NCBI GenBank assembly: GCA_028095925.1
Contig: JAOHCW010000001.1
Coordinates: 62,001 to 126,000 of the forward strand
Source: Aquiluna sp.
Lineage (GTDB): Bacteria; Actinomycetota; Actinomycetes; Actinomycetales; Microbacteriaceae
Length of the DNA stretch: 64,000 nucleotides
Direction of reading: 5' to 3'
Shown here: positions 33,240 through 41,620 of the stretch, piece by piece
Position numbering within the stretch: the stretch's first letter is position 1
Layout of the letters: the number at the start of each line of letters is the position of its first letter
The notes under the pieces: generated by a model
Database searches by the model: none
Told to the model about the DNA's origin: nothing
The model's input: only the letters and a program-made list of their open reading frames with translations
Translations under genes and position numbers: made by a program

Positions 33240-33593
33240 TTGATCTATGGCACCGGCGTTGATGTCTGCTCAATCGAGCGTCTGGAGCAGTCGCTAAGCC
33301 GAACCGAGAACCTCGGCGCTCGCCTATTCCATGAGAACGAGCGCGACCTAGCACCTAAGTCGCTTGCCGCGAGGTTTGCTGCCAAAGAAGCACTAGCAAA
33401 AGCCCTAGGCACTCCCGCAATCCTTATTTGGAACGAGATTGAGGTTGTGAAGGATTCTCTCGGCAAACCCTCACTGAAGTTTCATGGCATGACTATGGAA
33501 AAGATTCGCGATCTTGGTGAGCTCACCTTCCACCTCTCCATGAGCCATGATGGCCCGGTTGCAGTGGCAACGGTTGTAGTGGAGAGTATTTAG
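33240..33593 (+). CDS. acpS: holo-[acyl-carrier-protein] synthase
   Basis: Transfers 4'-phosphopantetheine from CoA to acyl carrier protein; 117 residues, a normal AcpS. GTGVDVCSIERLE carries the Mg-binding Asp, and the ARFAAKEALAKALG helix carries the second acidic ligand; the C-terminal LSMSHDGPVAVA is typical. It starts at TTG one base after the glmS stop. Its link to coaA is functional: both serve the pantetheine cofactor. Confidence 0.93.
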   Translation: MIYGTGVDVCSIERLEQSLSRTENLGARLFHENERDLAPKSLAARFAAKEALAKALGTPAILIWNEIEVVKDSLGKPSLKFHGMTMEKIRDLGELTFHLSMSHDGPVAVATVVVESI

Positions 33594-34655
33594 ATGCGCC
33601 AAATCGAGGTCGACCTAAACGCAATCAGGTCAAACTATGCCGCTCTCAGAGCGGCCTTTGCCCCTGCCAAGGTAATGGCAGTGGTCAAGGCAAACGCCTA
33701 TGGCCACGGCATGATCGAGGTGGCCAGGGCGCTGGACGGAAACGTTGATGCTCTTGGTGTTGCAGACCTATCAGAGGCAATGGCTCTCCGAGATGCAGGC
33801 ATCAATGCCCGAGTCATGGCTTGGATTATTGGTCCTGAGGACGATTTACAAGCAGCGGTTGCGAAAAACATTGAGCTAGGAGTCTCAACCTTTGACCAGC
33901 TCGACCGACTTCCTCCGGCCGCGCTATTTCATATCAAGATCGATACCGGACTTGGACGAAATGGTTTTTCCCGCCTTGATTTTGAACAGCTTTTTACTCG
34001 CCTACAGGGAACGAATCCGGTTGGGCTCTTTTCGCACCTTTCTAACACTTCCGTCTCAGATGACCTGAAGCAGAAAGAGCTCTTTGAGGATGCCGTCTCA
34101 ATTGCAGCCAGCAAGGGCATTGAATTTAGCGAGCGACACCTCGCTGCCTCCGCAGGAGCGCTTTCCTATGAAGACCTTCGCTATGACATGGTTAGGTGCG
34201 GCATCGCGGTTTACGGGCTCAACCCCTTCGAAGACCGAGCGCTTGATGGCATTGAGCTGGAGCCTGCGATGCGAGCTCTAAGCCAACTCGTAAACGTTAA
34301 GAGGGTGGCTGCAGGTCAAGGTGTCTCCTACGGCTACCGCTACGTAACAGAGCGGGAAACGAATCTGGGCCTAGTTCCCTTTGGTTATGCCGAGGGCATG
34401 CCCAGGATTTCTGTGAACCACGAAGTTCTAATCGCAGGCAAGCTTTACCCGGTGGTTGGGCGAGTTGCAATGGACCAGTTTGTTGTGGACCTGGGCAGTT
34501 CAGAGCCAGCCATAGGTACCGAGGTGGTCATCTTTGGCAATCCCCGTGAAGGCGAACCTAGTGCAGAGGCACTGGGAGAGTCGGCCGGGACAATCAACTA
34601 TGAGATCGTCACCCGCATTGGCGGCAGAGCAGACCGAAGTTACCTAGGCCGCTAA
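33594..34655 (+). CDS. alr: alanine racemase
   Basis: PLP enzyme making D-alanine for peptidoglycan; 353 residues. The PLP Lys is in MAVVKANAYGHGM near residue 34. The catalytic Tyr of the second subunit is in GVSYGYRYV, followed by LVPFGYAEGMPR. It directly abuts acpS, and its stop overlaps the tsaE ATG. acpS-alr-tsaE-tsaB is a familiar actinobacterial order. Confidence 0.96.
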   Translation: MRQIEVDLNAIRSNYAALRAAFAPAKVMAVVKANAYGHGMIEVARALDGNVDALGVADLSEAMALRDAGINARVMAWIIGPEDDLQAAVAKNIELGVSTFDQLDRLPPAALFHIKIDTGLGRNGFSRLDFEQLFTRLQGTNPVGLFSHLSNTSVSDDLKQKELFEDAVSIAASKGIEFSERHLAASAGALSYEDLRYDMVRCGIAVYGLNPFEDRALDGIELEPAMRALSQLVNVKRVAAGQGVSYGYRYVTERETNLGLVPFGYAEGMPRISVNHEVLIAGKLYPVVGRVAMDQFVVDLGSSEPAIGTEVVIFGNPREGEPSAEALGESAGTINYEIVTRIGGRADRSYLGR

Positions 34656-35107
34656 TGCAGCTAACAATAACTACCTCCGAGGCCATGGAGGAGCTGGGAA
34701 GCAAGCTGGCCGATTTGCTGCAGCTTGGTGACCTGGTCCTGCTCTCTGGCGAGCTTGGAGCAGGGAAGACAACCCTCACCCGCGGGCTCGGAGAAGCCCT
34801 TGGCGCGGAAGGCACAATCCAGTCGCCCACCTTCGTTCTCGCTCGAGAGCACAGAATCGCTGGGGGAGGCAAGCTGGTTCATGTCGATGCTTATCGGCTG
34901 TCAAGTGCGGTCGAGCTTGATGACCTGGACATTGACTTCGCCGGCTCGATAGTTGTTGTTGAGTGGGCTAGAGACTTCCTTGATGGCTATGCGGAGAACT
35001 ACCTAAGCGTAGAAATAGATCGAACCTCTGATGACGAGGTTCGAGAGGTGGTCCTGTCCGCAGTGGGCCCGAGGTGGGAGGGGGTAGACCTTGCTTCTCT
35101 CAATTGA
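34655..35107 (+). CDS. tsaE: tRNA t6A biosynthesis ATPase TsaE
   Basis: ATPase partner of TsaB-TsaD in making N6-threonylcarbamoyladenosine at tRNA position 37; 150 residues. The P-loop is SGELGAGKTTLTRGLG. TIQSPTFVLAREH and HVDAYRL follow, with VVEWARDF near the end; all are standard. The ATG overlaps the alr stop and the end overlaps tsaB by 17 bases. Confidence 0.95.
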   Translation: MQLTITTSEAMEELGSKLADLLQLGDLVLLSGELGAGKTTLTRGLGEALGAEGTIQSPTFVLAREHRIAGGGKLVHVDAYRLSSAVELDDLDIDFAGSIVVVEWARDFLDGYAENYLSVEIDRTSDDEVREVVLSAVGPRWEGVDLASLN

Positions 35108-35675
35108 CACCTCTGCTGGCACCTCCGCAGCCCTCTTCGACGGCCAAAGGCTTTTGTCCTCGGTCTTCTTTGACGACCCATTTGGTCACGCCGAGAACAT
35201 CGCCAAGGCAATTACCGGTGTCCTTTCCCAGGCGGACTTGCCTGCAAACGCGCTTGAAAACATCGCCGTTGGCATCGGTCCTGCCCCTTACACCGGCCTG
35301 AGGGTTGGCATTGCAGCGGCTAATGCCCTTGCGGGACCGCTTGGTGTGGGTCTGCACGGCGTCATGGTGCTGGATGCGATTGCTTTCTCTAGAACAGAAG
35401 AGCGCTTGCTTGTGACAACTGATGCCAAGCGTGGGGAGCTTTTCGCAGCCGGTTACGTTTTTGGCAAGAGAGAGTTTGGCCCGAGAGTTATTGACCCATC
35501 ATCCACTGCTGAGTTTGGGGATTATGAACATGTCTCTGAGCCTTCGGATGCGGAGAAAGTCGGGCGCTACGCCCTCTGGGCGCTCGAAAAAGGCATTGAC
35601 CTAAGTGAAACCGGTGCCATCTACCTGCGCTCGCCGGATGTCACGCCATCGCCGGGAAAGAGGGTGAGCGGCTGA
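35091..35675 (+). CDS. tsaB: tRNA t6A biosynthesis protein TsaB
   Basis: Non-catalytic scaffold that dimerises with TsaD; 194 residues. It starts [18 protein letters not shown] and has the [23 protein letters not shown] block. The TTG start follows GGAGGGGG about seven bases upstream, inside the tsaE end. TsaB ends at the ATG of the rimI-tsaD gene, so the three t6A genes are tightly coupled. Confidence 0.94.
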   Translation: MLLSIDTSAGTSAALFDGQRLLSSVFFDDPFGHAENIAKAITGVLSQADLPANALENIAVGIGPAPYTGLRVGIAAANALAGPLGVGLHGVMVLDAIAFSRTEERLLVTTDAKRGELFAAGYVFGKREFGPRVIDPSSTAEFGDYEHVSEPSDAEKVGRYALWALEKGIDLSETGAIYLRSPDVTPSPGKRVSG

Positions 35676-37156
35676 TGCAACTTAGGACGCTTGCTATTGA
35701 GGATCTGCCTCAGGTCATGGACCTAGAGCGCAGGCTATTTCAGAATGAGGCTTGGCTCGAGCAGACCATGGCCGCAGAAATCGCCTCAGCTCAAACTCAC
35801 TATGTCGGGGCATTTGACGGTTCACTGCTTGGCTATGCCGGACTAAAAGTCAGTGGGCCCAGCTACTCAAGTGATATCCAGACAATTGGCGTTGAACCAC
35901 AGAGCCAAGGCAGAGGTATCGGGCGAACCCTAATGAACGAGCTGCTGGCTGTCGCGAAGAGGCAGGGCAGCGAGGAAGTCTTTTTGGAGGTGAAAGCAGG
36001 CAACGAGTCTGCGATCGCGCTTTATTTGAGCCTTGGCTTTGAACAGATTGATGTCCGAAAGCGCTATTACCAGCCTTCTGGGGAAGACGCATTGGTGATG
36101 CGCATGCCAATTAGCCAACCTGTTGTCTTGGGCATTGAGTCAACCTGTGATGAGACCGGAGTCGGGATAGTTCGCGGCAACAGGCTGCTAGCTAATGCCC
36201 TTCACTCCTCGATGGACGAGCATGCAAAGTATGGGGGAGTGGTTCCCGAGGTTGCTGCGAGGGCACACCTTGAAGCAATCTCACCGACGCTAGATGCGGC
36301 GCTCGCTGAAGCGGGAATTGGCTACCAAGACATAGATGCAATTGCCGTTGCGAATGGTCCGGGGCTATCGGGCGCCCTAATGGTCGGTATAGGTGCTGCC
36401 AAGGGGCTAGCCGTCGCTCTAGACAAACCCATCTTCGCGGTGAACCACCTAGTCGGACATGTGGGAGCGGATGTGCTGGAGCGTGGTGCGGTTGAGGTCC
36501 CGACGATTGCCCTGTTGGTATCCGGTGGCCACACCTCACTCCTGCTGGTTCGTGATCTGCTGAACGACACCCAGCTGCTCGGAGAGACTATTGATGATGC
36601 AGCTGGTGAGGCCTTTGACAAAGTAGCTCGGGTGCTGGGCCTTCCCTACCCTGGAGGCCCTCAAATAGACAAGATTGCGGCAGAGGGTGACCCGAAGGCC
36701 ATTAGGTTCCCCAGGGGCCTGACACTTCCCAAGGATTTAGAAAAGCACAAGTACAACTTCTCCTTCTCAGGGCTCAAGACGGCTGTGGCCAGGCATGTGG
36801 AGAAGCTTGAAGATGCGGGTCAGGAGTATTCAAAACCGGATGTTGCGGCAAGCTTCCGCGAGGCAGTAATTGATGTCCTACTAACAAAGTCGCTCTGGGC
36901 CTGCGAGGAGTTCGGCGTAAAGAGGCTCTTGCTTGGCGGCGGCGTGGTTGCCAATGCAAGGCTGCGTCAGGAGGCCGAGCAACGCTGTCAAGAAGCCGGA
37001 ATTGAGCTTAGGATCCCCAGGTTCTCCCTCTGCACCGACAATGGGGCGATGATTGCGGCTTTAGGTTCGCAGCTGATTATGGACGGAAGAGAACCCAGCG
37101 GCCTAGATTTTGGAGCTGAGTCCACGCTCCCAGTGACAACAGTTCAGACCACCTAG
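35675..37156 (+). CDS. tsaD: RimI acetyltransferase fused to TsaD
   Basis: A 493-residue two-domain protein. Residues 1-147 are a GNAT acetyltransferase of the RimI type (acetyl-CoA loop [16 protein letters not shown], then [23 protein letters not shown]). From about residue 150 it is a complete Tsa[25 protein letters not shown], the metal-binding His pair in VNHLVGH, and [11 protein letters not shown]. TsaD transfers threonylcarbamoyl to tRNA A37; RimI acetylates protein N-termini such as S18. The linker is only a few residues (MPISQPV) and there is no internal stop. These are normally separate neighbouring genes. I cannot say how widespread the fusion is. Confidence 0.95.
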   Translation: MQLRTLAIEDLPQVMDLERRLFQNEAWLEQTMAAEIASAQTHYVGAFDGSLLGYAGLKVSGPSYSSDIQTIGVEPQSQGRGIGRTLMNELLAVAKRQGSEEVFLEVKAGNESAIALYLSLGFEQIDVRKRYYQPSGEDALVMRMPISQPVVLGIESTCDETGVGIVRGNRLLANALHSSMDEHAKYGGVVPEVAARAHLEAISPTLDAALAEAGIGYQDIDAIAVANGPGLSGALMVGIGAAKGLAVALDKPIFAVNHLVGHVGADVLERGAVEVPTIALLVSGGHTSLLLVRDLLNDTQLLGETIDDAAGEAFDKVARVLGLPYPGGPQIDKIAAEGDPKAIRFPRGLTLPKDLEKHKYNFSFSGLKTAVARHVEKLEDAGQEYSKPDVAASFREAVIDVLLTKSLWACEEFGVKRLLLGGGVVANARLRQEAEQRCQEAGIELRIPRFSLCTDNGAMIAALGSQLIMDGREPSGLDFGAESTLPVTTVQTT

Positions 37157-37286
37157 CAACCAGTTGGAAGATTTTCGCAAGTAAGGGTGTTTGTCTTTTT
37201 AGCACGTGTCGCCTCAGGTCCTCTGGACTCCAGCCGGATGGTCTGAGTTGTAACAAAAACGTTTTCCAATTCGTTGGGGGAGCCAC

Positions 37287-38459
37287 CTAGCGGATTGGTT
37301 CGCAGACAAGTGCCTTACGGGCGCCGCCCACTTTGGTTGCTATCAGAGTGGCGGCGCCCGAACCTTTAAGCTTTAGCCGCTTGCGCAACAGCTGCGGGTC
37401 GATATCCACTCCTCGCTTCTTGATCTCGAGACTCCCGATGCTGCGCTCGGAAAGGTAGCGCGAGATTGCCTTTTCATCGAGGGGCAGGTCGGCCAACAGT
37501 TTGTAGCCTCTGAGCCAAGGGCTTTGTCTCTCGCTACCTGTGAGGTAGGCAATTCCTGCGGACAACAAACCAAGCCCCTGTTCGTCTGCGTATGCGCCAA
37601 TGAGGTGTGAGCGAATCAAGGCTGGATCTGGCTCATAGACAAATTCGTCAAGGGACCTAACCTCGGCCTCAAACTCATCCCCTGTGAACTCCAGCTCACT
37701 CTCACCATCAACCATGACCGCAAAGCGCTTTCCAAGCCGCCCAGGATCAGTGCTCCACTGCGAAAACTCCACGAGGTCACCGCGGTGAGAAACCCAGGTT
37801 GCCTCAAATTTGTCGGAGACCAACTCGTGAGGAAGCGCAGGAGAGAGCTTCACTCCGCCAGGAACCGTCGCTAACTGCTCCAACGCGAAGCCAATAGAAG
37901 GTGAAAAGTCGTCTGGGCTCAAAAGCTTCCGACTGCGACCTGATGAAGCCAGGTCTCGCCTCGCGGGGTCTAGAAAGACTCCCTCTGTACTCACATCGAA
38001 ATCCTCGGCGGCTGATCTGTGGACTTCGGCGGTGGGAAAGCGCGCGAGGTTGCTGCTTGCAAACTCGGCGGTCACCTCGTCTTTTTCGACGGCCACCACC
38101 GCGCTTCCCGCCTGTGCAAATGCAATGGAATCAACTCCAAGCCCGCAGCCAAGGTCAGTCACAGAACCGAGTGAGCTCAGTTTTCTAGCGTGGTATTTCG
38201 CAACATCAAACCTCGAAGACTGCTCCAGCCCCTGCCTGGTTAAAAGCAGTGAGTCGGCTAGGGGTCCAAGCTTTTGCTTGGCCTTCTGGCGCAGAGCAAC
38301 CTGGTTGACCACCTCGACGATTACCCCGGGGTCATGCCCAGCTTTTCTCAGCTTCGCGTTTAGCGCGTCTGGGTCAACCTCAGGAGAGTAGGTCTGTTCG
38401 AGAAGGGCAAGCGCGTCATAAGAGGGAAATACGGCTGTGGCGCTCACTTGATAAAACAT
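37287..38459 (-). CDS. SAM-dependent methyltransferase with THUMP-like domain
   Basis: Class I methyltransferase of a family common in actinobacteria; the substrate is unknown to me, but RNA is likely. A SAM motif I reads VTDLGCGLGVDSIAFAQAG, with the acidic ribose-binding strand VVAVEKDE and a VFLDPARR motif. The C-terminal 75 or so residues (KLLADLPLDEKAISRYL, then IKKRGVDIDPQLLRKRLKL) resemble a THUMP-like RNA-binding module. Start: the frame is open to a GTG at 38483, but that codon lies inside a CIRCE arm. The ATG at 38459 (MFYQVSA, 390 residues) with AGGTG upstream is preferred. It faces tsaD across 130 bases that show only weak inverted repeats. Confidence 0.85.
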   Translation of the reverse strand: MFYQVSATAVFPSYDALALLEQTYSPEVDPDALNAKLRKAGHDPGVIVEVVNQVALRQKAKQKLGPLADSLLLTRQGLEQSSRFDVAKYHARKLSSLGSVTDLGCGLGVDSIAFAQAGSAVVAVEKDEVTAEFASSNLARFPTAEVHRSAAEDFDVSTEGVFLDPARRDLASSGRSRKLLSPDDFSPSIGFALEQLATVPGGVKLSPALPHELVSDKFEATWVSHRGDLVEFSQWSTDPGRLGKRFAVMVDGESELEFTGDEFEAEVRSLDEFVYEPDPALIRSHLIGAYADEQGLGLLSAGIAYLTGSERQSPWLRGYKLLADLPLDEKAISRYLSERSIGSLEIKKRGVDIDPQLLRKRLKLKGSGAATLIATKVGGARKALVCEPIR

Positions 38460-38472
38460 AGTCGCTACACAC

Positions 38473-38499
38473 CTAGCACTCACCTTGACTGAGTGCTAA
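38473..38499 (+). promoter_or_regulatory. CIRCE element 1 (HrcA operator)
   Basis: CTAGCACTC, nine bases, GAGTGCTAA: 17 of 18 positions match the CIRCE consensus. Its right arm lies in the spacer of the groES promoter. It also covers the upstream region of the divergent methyltransferase gene. Confidence 0.92.
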
Positions 38500-38513
38500 T
38501 AAGGGCCTAAAGT
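38485..38513 (+). promoter_or_regulatory. groES promoter
   Basis: TTGACT (38485-38490) and TAAAGT (38508-38513) with a 17-base spacer. Both CIRCE elements touch it: one overlaps the -35 and spacer, the other starts just after the -10, at the expected transcript start. Confidence 0.85.
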
Positions 38514-38518
38514 TTTAG

Positions 38519-38545
38519 TTAGCACTCGGATACCGAGTCTGCTAA
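38519..38545 (+). promoter_or_regulatory. CIRCE element 2 (HrcA operator)
   Basis: TTAGCACTC, nine bases, GTCTGCTAA: left arm perfect, right arm 7 of 9. It lies over the predicted transcript start of groES. Confidence 0.85.
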
Positions 38546-38575
38546 TCCAAAATCTTTAGTAAAGAAGAGGTCAAA

Positions 38576-38872
38576 GTGTCGGTTTCTATCAAGCCACTCG
38601 AAGATCGTATTGTCGTTCGTCCACTTGAGGCGGAGCAGGTAACCGCCTCGGGTCTGGTTATCCCAGACACCGCCAAGGAAAAGCCTCAGGAGGCTGAGGT
38701 TGTTGCTGTCGGACCAGGTCGTTTCAGCGACGAGGGTGACCGCATCCCAGTGGATGTCAAGGTTGGCGACATGGTCGTCTTTTCCAAGTACGGCGGCACC
38801 GAGCTCAAGTACAACGGCGAAGAGTACCTAGTGCTCTCTGCCCGTGACGTGCTTGCAATCATCGAGCGCTAA
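38576..38872 (+). CDS. groES: 10-kDa co-chaperonin GroES
   Basis: Lid of the GroEL folding chamber; 98 residues. [19 protein letters not shown] at the start, then the mobile loop [17 protein letters not shown] and [23 protein letters not shown]. It starts at GTG after AAGAAGAGG. No groEL follows: the gene is monocistronic with its own terminator, so GroEL must be elsewhere. Heat-shock control by HrcA is expected from the two CIRCE sites. Confidence 0.97.
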   Translation: MSVSIKPLEDRIVVRPLEAEQVTASGLVIPDTAKEKPQEAEVVAVGPGRFSDEGDRIPVDVKVGDMVVFSKYGGTELKYNGEEYLVLSARDVLAIIER

Positions 38873-38883
38873 ATAACTCAAGT

Positions 38884-38921
38884 AAGACGGCCCTTCCACC
38901 GGAGGGGCCGTCTTTCTTTTT
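38884..38921 (+). terminator. intrinsic terminator after groES
   Basis: AAGACGGCCC (38884-38893) pairs with GGGCCGTCTT (38905-38914), extended inward to about 14 bp, followed by TCTTTTT. Confidence 0.92.
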
Positions 38922-38938
38922 GCCCTTAGGATTAGCGC

Positions 38939-39850
38939 GTGAAGAAGCAATCCGAGGGGGCAACAGGCCTCACATTCGGAGTCTCCGCCTACCTCATTTG
39001 GGGTTCATTTCCCCTCATCATTACCGCAGCCAGCTTCGCCAACCCTTTTGAGGTCATTGTCTGGCGGGTGGTCTTTGGCTTCCTCTTCGCCGCGCTGCTA
39101 GTGACCCTAACTAGAACCTGGGCGCAGACTGTGGAGCTGGTTAGATCGCCCAAGAAGCTCGGCTGGGTTGCGGTTGCCTCACTCTTTATTTTTGTGAACT
39201 GGTCGGTCTATGTAGTTGCCGTTGCAACCAGCAATGTGCTCGAGACCTCTCTCGGCTACTTCATCAATCCGCTGATTACCGTGCTGTTTGCGGTTGTCTT
39301 TCTAAAAGAAAAGCTGCGGAAGGGTCAGTGGGTTGCCCTTGGTATTGGCCTGATTGCGGTTGTAATCCTCACGTTCGACTACGGCAGACCCCCATGGATT
39401 GCGCTTGTTCTGGCAATTAGCTTCGCAACTTACTCGTTAGCGAAGAACCGGGTTGGAGGCAAGATCAAGGCGCTACAGAGCTTCACCATTGAGTCCGGCA
39501 TAGTCCTACCTTTTGTGCTTGTTCAGCTATGGATCGTCTCGATGTTCACGCCGATCATGATATTCTCCGGGGTTGTTGAGGCTTCGATCCTCATCTCATT
39601 TGGAATTCTCACGGCAATCCCGCTAATCCTTTTTGGTGCTGCTGCGTCGCGCGTGAAGCTATCGACAATCGGCTTTATTCAATACCTGACGCCGATTCTG
39701 CAGTTCAGCGTTGGCTATTTCATTCTGGAGGAGCCGATGCCTCCGGTGAGGTGGATTGGTTTCGCGCTGGTCTGGGTCTCACTTGTCGTTCTTACGACAG
39801 ATGCCCTTAGGCGAAGGAAGCCCGACCTACCGATTGCCGTGCAGGGCTGA
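38939..39850 (+). CDS. rarD: RarD-type EamA-family transporter
   Basis: Membrane protein of the drug/metabolite transporter superfamily; 303 residues with about ten membrane segments in two EamA repeats. FGVSAYLIWGSFPLI at the start is typical of RarD proteins. LETSLGYFINPLITVLFAVVFLKEKL and the C-terminal IQYLTPILQFSVGYFILEEPMP complete the match. Substrate unknown. The GTG start has AGGA seven bases upstream, directly after the groES terminator. No gene partner is evident. Confidence 0.88.
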   Translation: MKKQSEGATGLTFGVSAYLIWGSFPLIITAASFANPFEVIVWRVVFGFLFAALLVTLTRTWAQTVELVRSPKKLGWVAVASLFIFVNWSVYVVAVATSNVLETSLGYFINPLITVLFAVVFLKEKLRKGQWVALGIGLIAVVILTFDYGRPPWIALVLAISFATYSLAKNRVGGKIKALQSFTIESGIVLPFVLVQLWIVSMFTPIMIFSGVVEASILISFGILTAIPLILFGAAASRVKLSTIGFIQYLTPILQFSVGYFILEEPMPPVRWIGFALVWVSLVVLTTDALRRRKPDLPIAVQG

Positions 39851-40032
39851 GGATGAAATCTAATTGTTATTCAAATGGCAAGAGTCAAGATTTCAACTGA
39901 TTTCGCATTTTTTGCAGTAATTTTCAGCGGAATTCGTAGATATTCTACATAGTTTCGAGTAGTTCTAGAAGGTTGGTGGCCGTTAACGCTTTCAGGCTCC
40001 CGTATTTCCTAGGGATTACACGCGGTTTTCAC

Positions 40033-40094
40033 TATGCTTTACCTAGCAATGCGGGCAATCAAGCCCGCATTCGCATTACAAATTGCAATTGCAA
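40033..40094 (+). promoter_or_regulatory. candidate promoter and palindromes before the binding-protein gene
   Basis: The 253-base gap 39851-40103 is AT-rich for this genome. TATGCT (40033-40038) fits a -10; no clear -35 is seen. Right after it, AATGCGGGC (40048-40056) pairs perfectly with GCCCGCATT (40063-40071), at or near the 5' end of the mRNA. A perfect 12-base palindrome TTGCAATTGCAA (40083-40094) touches the AAGGAG ribosome site. Either could be an operator or an mRNA-stabilising hairpin. The earlier part of the gap (39851-40030) shows nothing I can name. Confidence 0.45.
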
Positions 40095-40103
40095 GGAGCA
40101 AGA

Positions 40104-41375
40104 ATGACCGTATCGAACAACAGGTCGCGCTTCGTTAAGACCCTGTCCGCAGCTAGCGCACTAGCGCTGGGTGCTGTGGTTTTGACTGGCTGCGCCCCTG
40201 CCACCACTGCTGGCGGTTGTGAGCTCGGTTCAGAGCAGAGTGGAGACCTAACCCTAAAGCTAGGTTCCGCGCTACCTCTGACCGGTAACCTCGCATTCCT
40301 CGGCCCACCTGAGGAAGCTGGCGCTTACCTAGCCGTTGACGAGATCAACGCAGCCGGTAAGGGAATCACCATTGACTACACCCCAGGTGACTCAGGTGAT
40401 ACCGACAACAAGGCCTACGACACCGAAATCCCACGTCTGCTTAACGCTGGCGTTGAGGCTGTACTAGGTGCCGCATCATCCGGTGTGTCACTGCAGTTCA
40501 TTGACCGCCTAACCGCTGAGTGTGTAATTCACTTCTCACCAGCTAACACCTCCGCAGCATTCACCGACTACGAGGACAAGGGACTGTACTTCCGTACCGC
40601 TCCATCTGACGTTCTTCAGGGTGAGGTGCTTGGAAACCTAGTCGCCGAGGATGGACACCAGAGGATCTCTATGATCGTTCTGAACGACTCCTACGGTACC
40701 GGTCTAGCTGGCTTCGTAACTGAGGCCTTCGAGGCTGCAGGTGGAGAGGTTATCGCTGCGCCTACCTACAACACCGGTGACACTAACTTCACCAGCCAGA
40801 TCTCCGAGGCTCTTGCAGGCGACCCAGACGCAATCGTTCTGGTCACCTTCGACGAGGCAAAGACGATCGTTCCAGAGCTAACCAGCCAGTTCCCTGGCGA
40901 GAACCTCTACTTCGTAGACGGTAACCTGACCAACTACTCGGACGACTTTGCTCCAGGAACCCTAGAGGGCGCCAAGGGTACCTACCCAGGTGTTAACGAG
41001 AGCAAGATTGCTGACTTCGTCACCAAGATGAACGACGCATGGGTTGCTCGCGGAAACGCAGCTCTTGAGCTGAACGCATACGGTCCTGAGACCTACGACG
41101 CAGTTGTGCTACTAGCACTTGCTGCTCTCGAGGCTCGCAGCACCGAGGGTGCCAACATGGCTGAGAAGCTCCAGGAAGTTTCTGGTGGTTCCGGCAACGG
41201 CACCAAGTGCACCAGCTTCGCCGAGTGTGCTGACATCATCAACGACGGCGGAACCGCAGACTATGACGGTCCTTCCGGCGCTGTTACCTTCAACGAGGTC
41301 GGAGACCCAACTGACGGTAACATCCTGATTCAGCAGTTCGACGGAAACAACGTTCCTGCCACCATTCGTGGCTAG
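40104..41375 (+). CDS. branched-chain amino-acid-type ABC transporter substrate-binding lipoprotein
   Basis: Extracellular lipid-anchored receptor for an ABC importer; 423 residues. The N-terminus is a lipoprotein signal: basic NNRSRFVK, hydrophobic stretch, then lipobox LTGC, with Cys near residue 31. The mature part is a type I periplasmic-binding fold (LKLGSALPLTGNLAFLGPPEEAG, later NDSYGTGLAGFVTEAFEAAGGEV), as in LivJ-like proteins. The ATG with AAGGAG six bases upstream is chosen over an in-frame TTG at 40083. It faces the livHMGF genes, with which it almost certainly works. The exact ligand (amino acid, amide or urea) cannot be told from sequence. Confidence 0.9.
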   Translation: MTVSNNRSRFVKTLSAASALALGAVVLTGCAPATTAGGCELGSEQSGDLTLKLGSALPLTGNLAFLGPPEEAGAYLAVDEINAAGKGITIDYTPGDSGDTDNKAYDTEIPRLLNAGVEAVLGAASSGVSLQFIDRLTAECVIHFSPANTSAAFTDYEDKGLYFRTAPSDVLQGEVLGNLVAEDGHQRISMIVLNDSYGTGLAGFVTEAFEAAGGEVIAAPTYNTGDTNFTSQISEALAGDPDAIVLVTFDEAKTIVPELTSQFPGENLYFVDGNLTNYSDDFAPGTLEGAKGTYPGVNESKIADFVTKMNDAWVARGNAALELNAYGPETYDAVVLLALAALEARSTEGANMAEKLQEVSGGSGNGTKCTSFAECADIINDGGTADYDGPSGAVTFNEVGDPTDGNILIQQFDGNNVPATIRG

Positions 41376-41398
41376 TAGCGAGTTCTAAAGAACAAAGA

Positions 41399-41434
41399 GA
41401 ATCCCCCCGGCCTGAGGCCGGGGGGATTTCTTTT
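41399..41434. terminator. bidirectional intrinsic terminator
   Basis: A perfect stem of at least 12 bp (41401-41412 with 41416-41427) and a TGA loop, with TTTCTTTT on the + side. Read on the minus strand it is followed by TTCTCTTTGTTCTTT. It ends both the binding-protein transcript and the convergent liv transcript. Confidence 0.9.
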
Positions 41435-41461
41435 GCACCAACTAATACGGGGTTGGTAACG

Positions 41462-41620
41462 CTATTTGCCTTTGCGGACTGTCGCCTCGAAGGCAGCTCC
41501 CAGAGCTACTCCGAGAGCAATCCAAAGACCTAGATTGTCTGTGGCCACGCCAACGGCGACACCGATGGCGACACCGACGCCAATGCCTGAACCTGTTGGA
41601 GCCTTGGGCTTAGGTGCCAA
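41462..41620 (-). CDS. small glycine-zipper membrane protein
   Basis: Hypothetical protein of 52 residues, TTG start. After APKPKAPTGS comes a Gly/Val/Ala hydrophobic run with GIGVGVAVGIAVGV spacing, then TDNLGLWIALGVALGAAF and a basic RKGK end. That is two short membrane helices with G-x-x-x-G-like packing. AGGAA lies about five bases upstream of the TTG, and the start overlaps the end of livF by 11 bases, so translation is coupled to livF. Function unknown. It may accompany the transporter or be an independent small membrane protein. The coding case rests on frame, ribosome site and composition. Confidence 0.65.
   Translation of the reverse strand: MAPKPKAPTGSGIGVGVAIGVAVGVATDNLGLWIALGVALGAAFEATVRKGK

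Noticed and set aside
37157-37286. 130-base gap between convergent tsaD and methyltransferase genes checked for a terminator or small gene
   Set aside because: Only weak inverted repeats (CTGG-ACT-CCAG; TTGGAA/TTCCAA) and no T-run or credible ORF.
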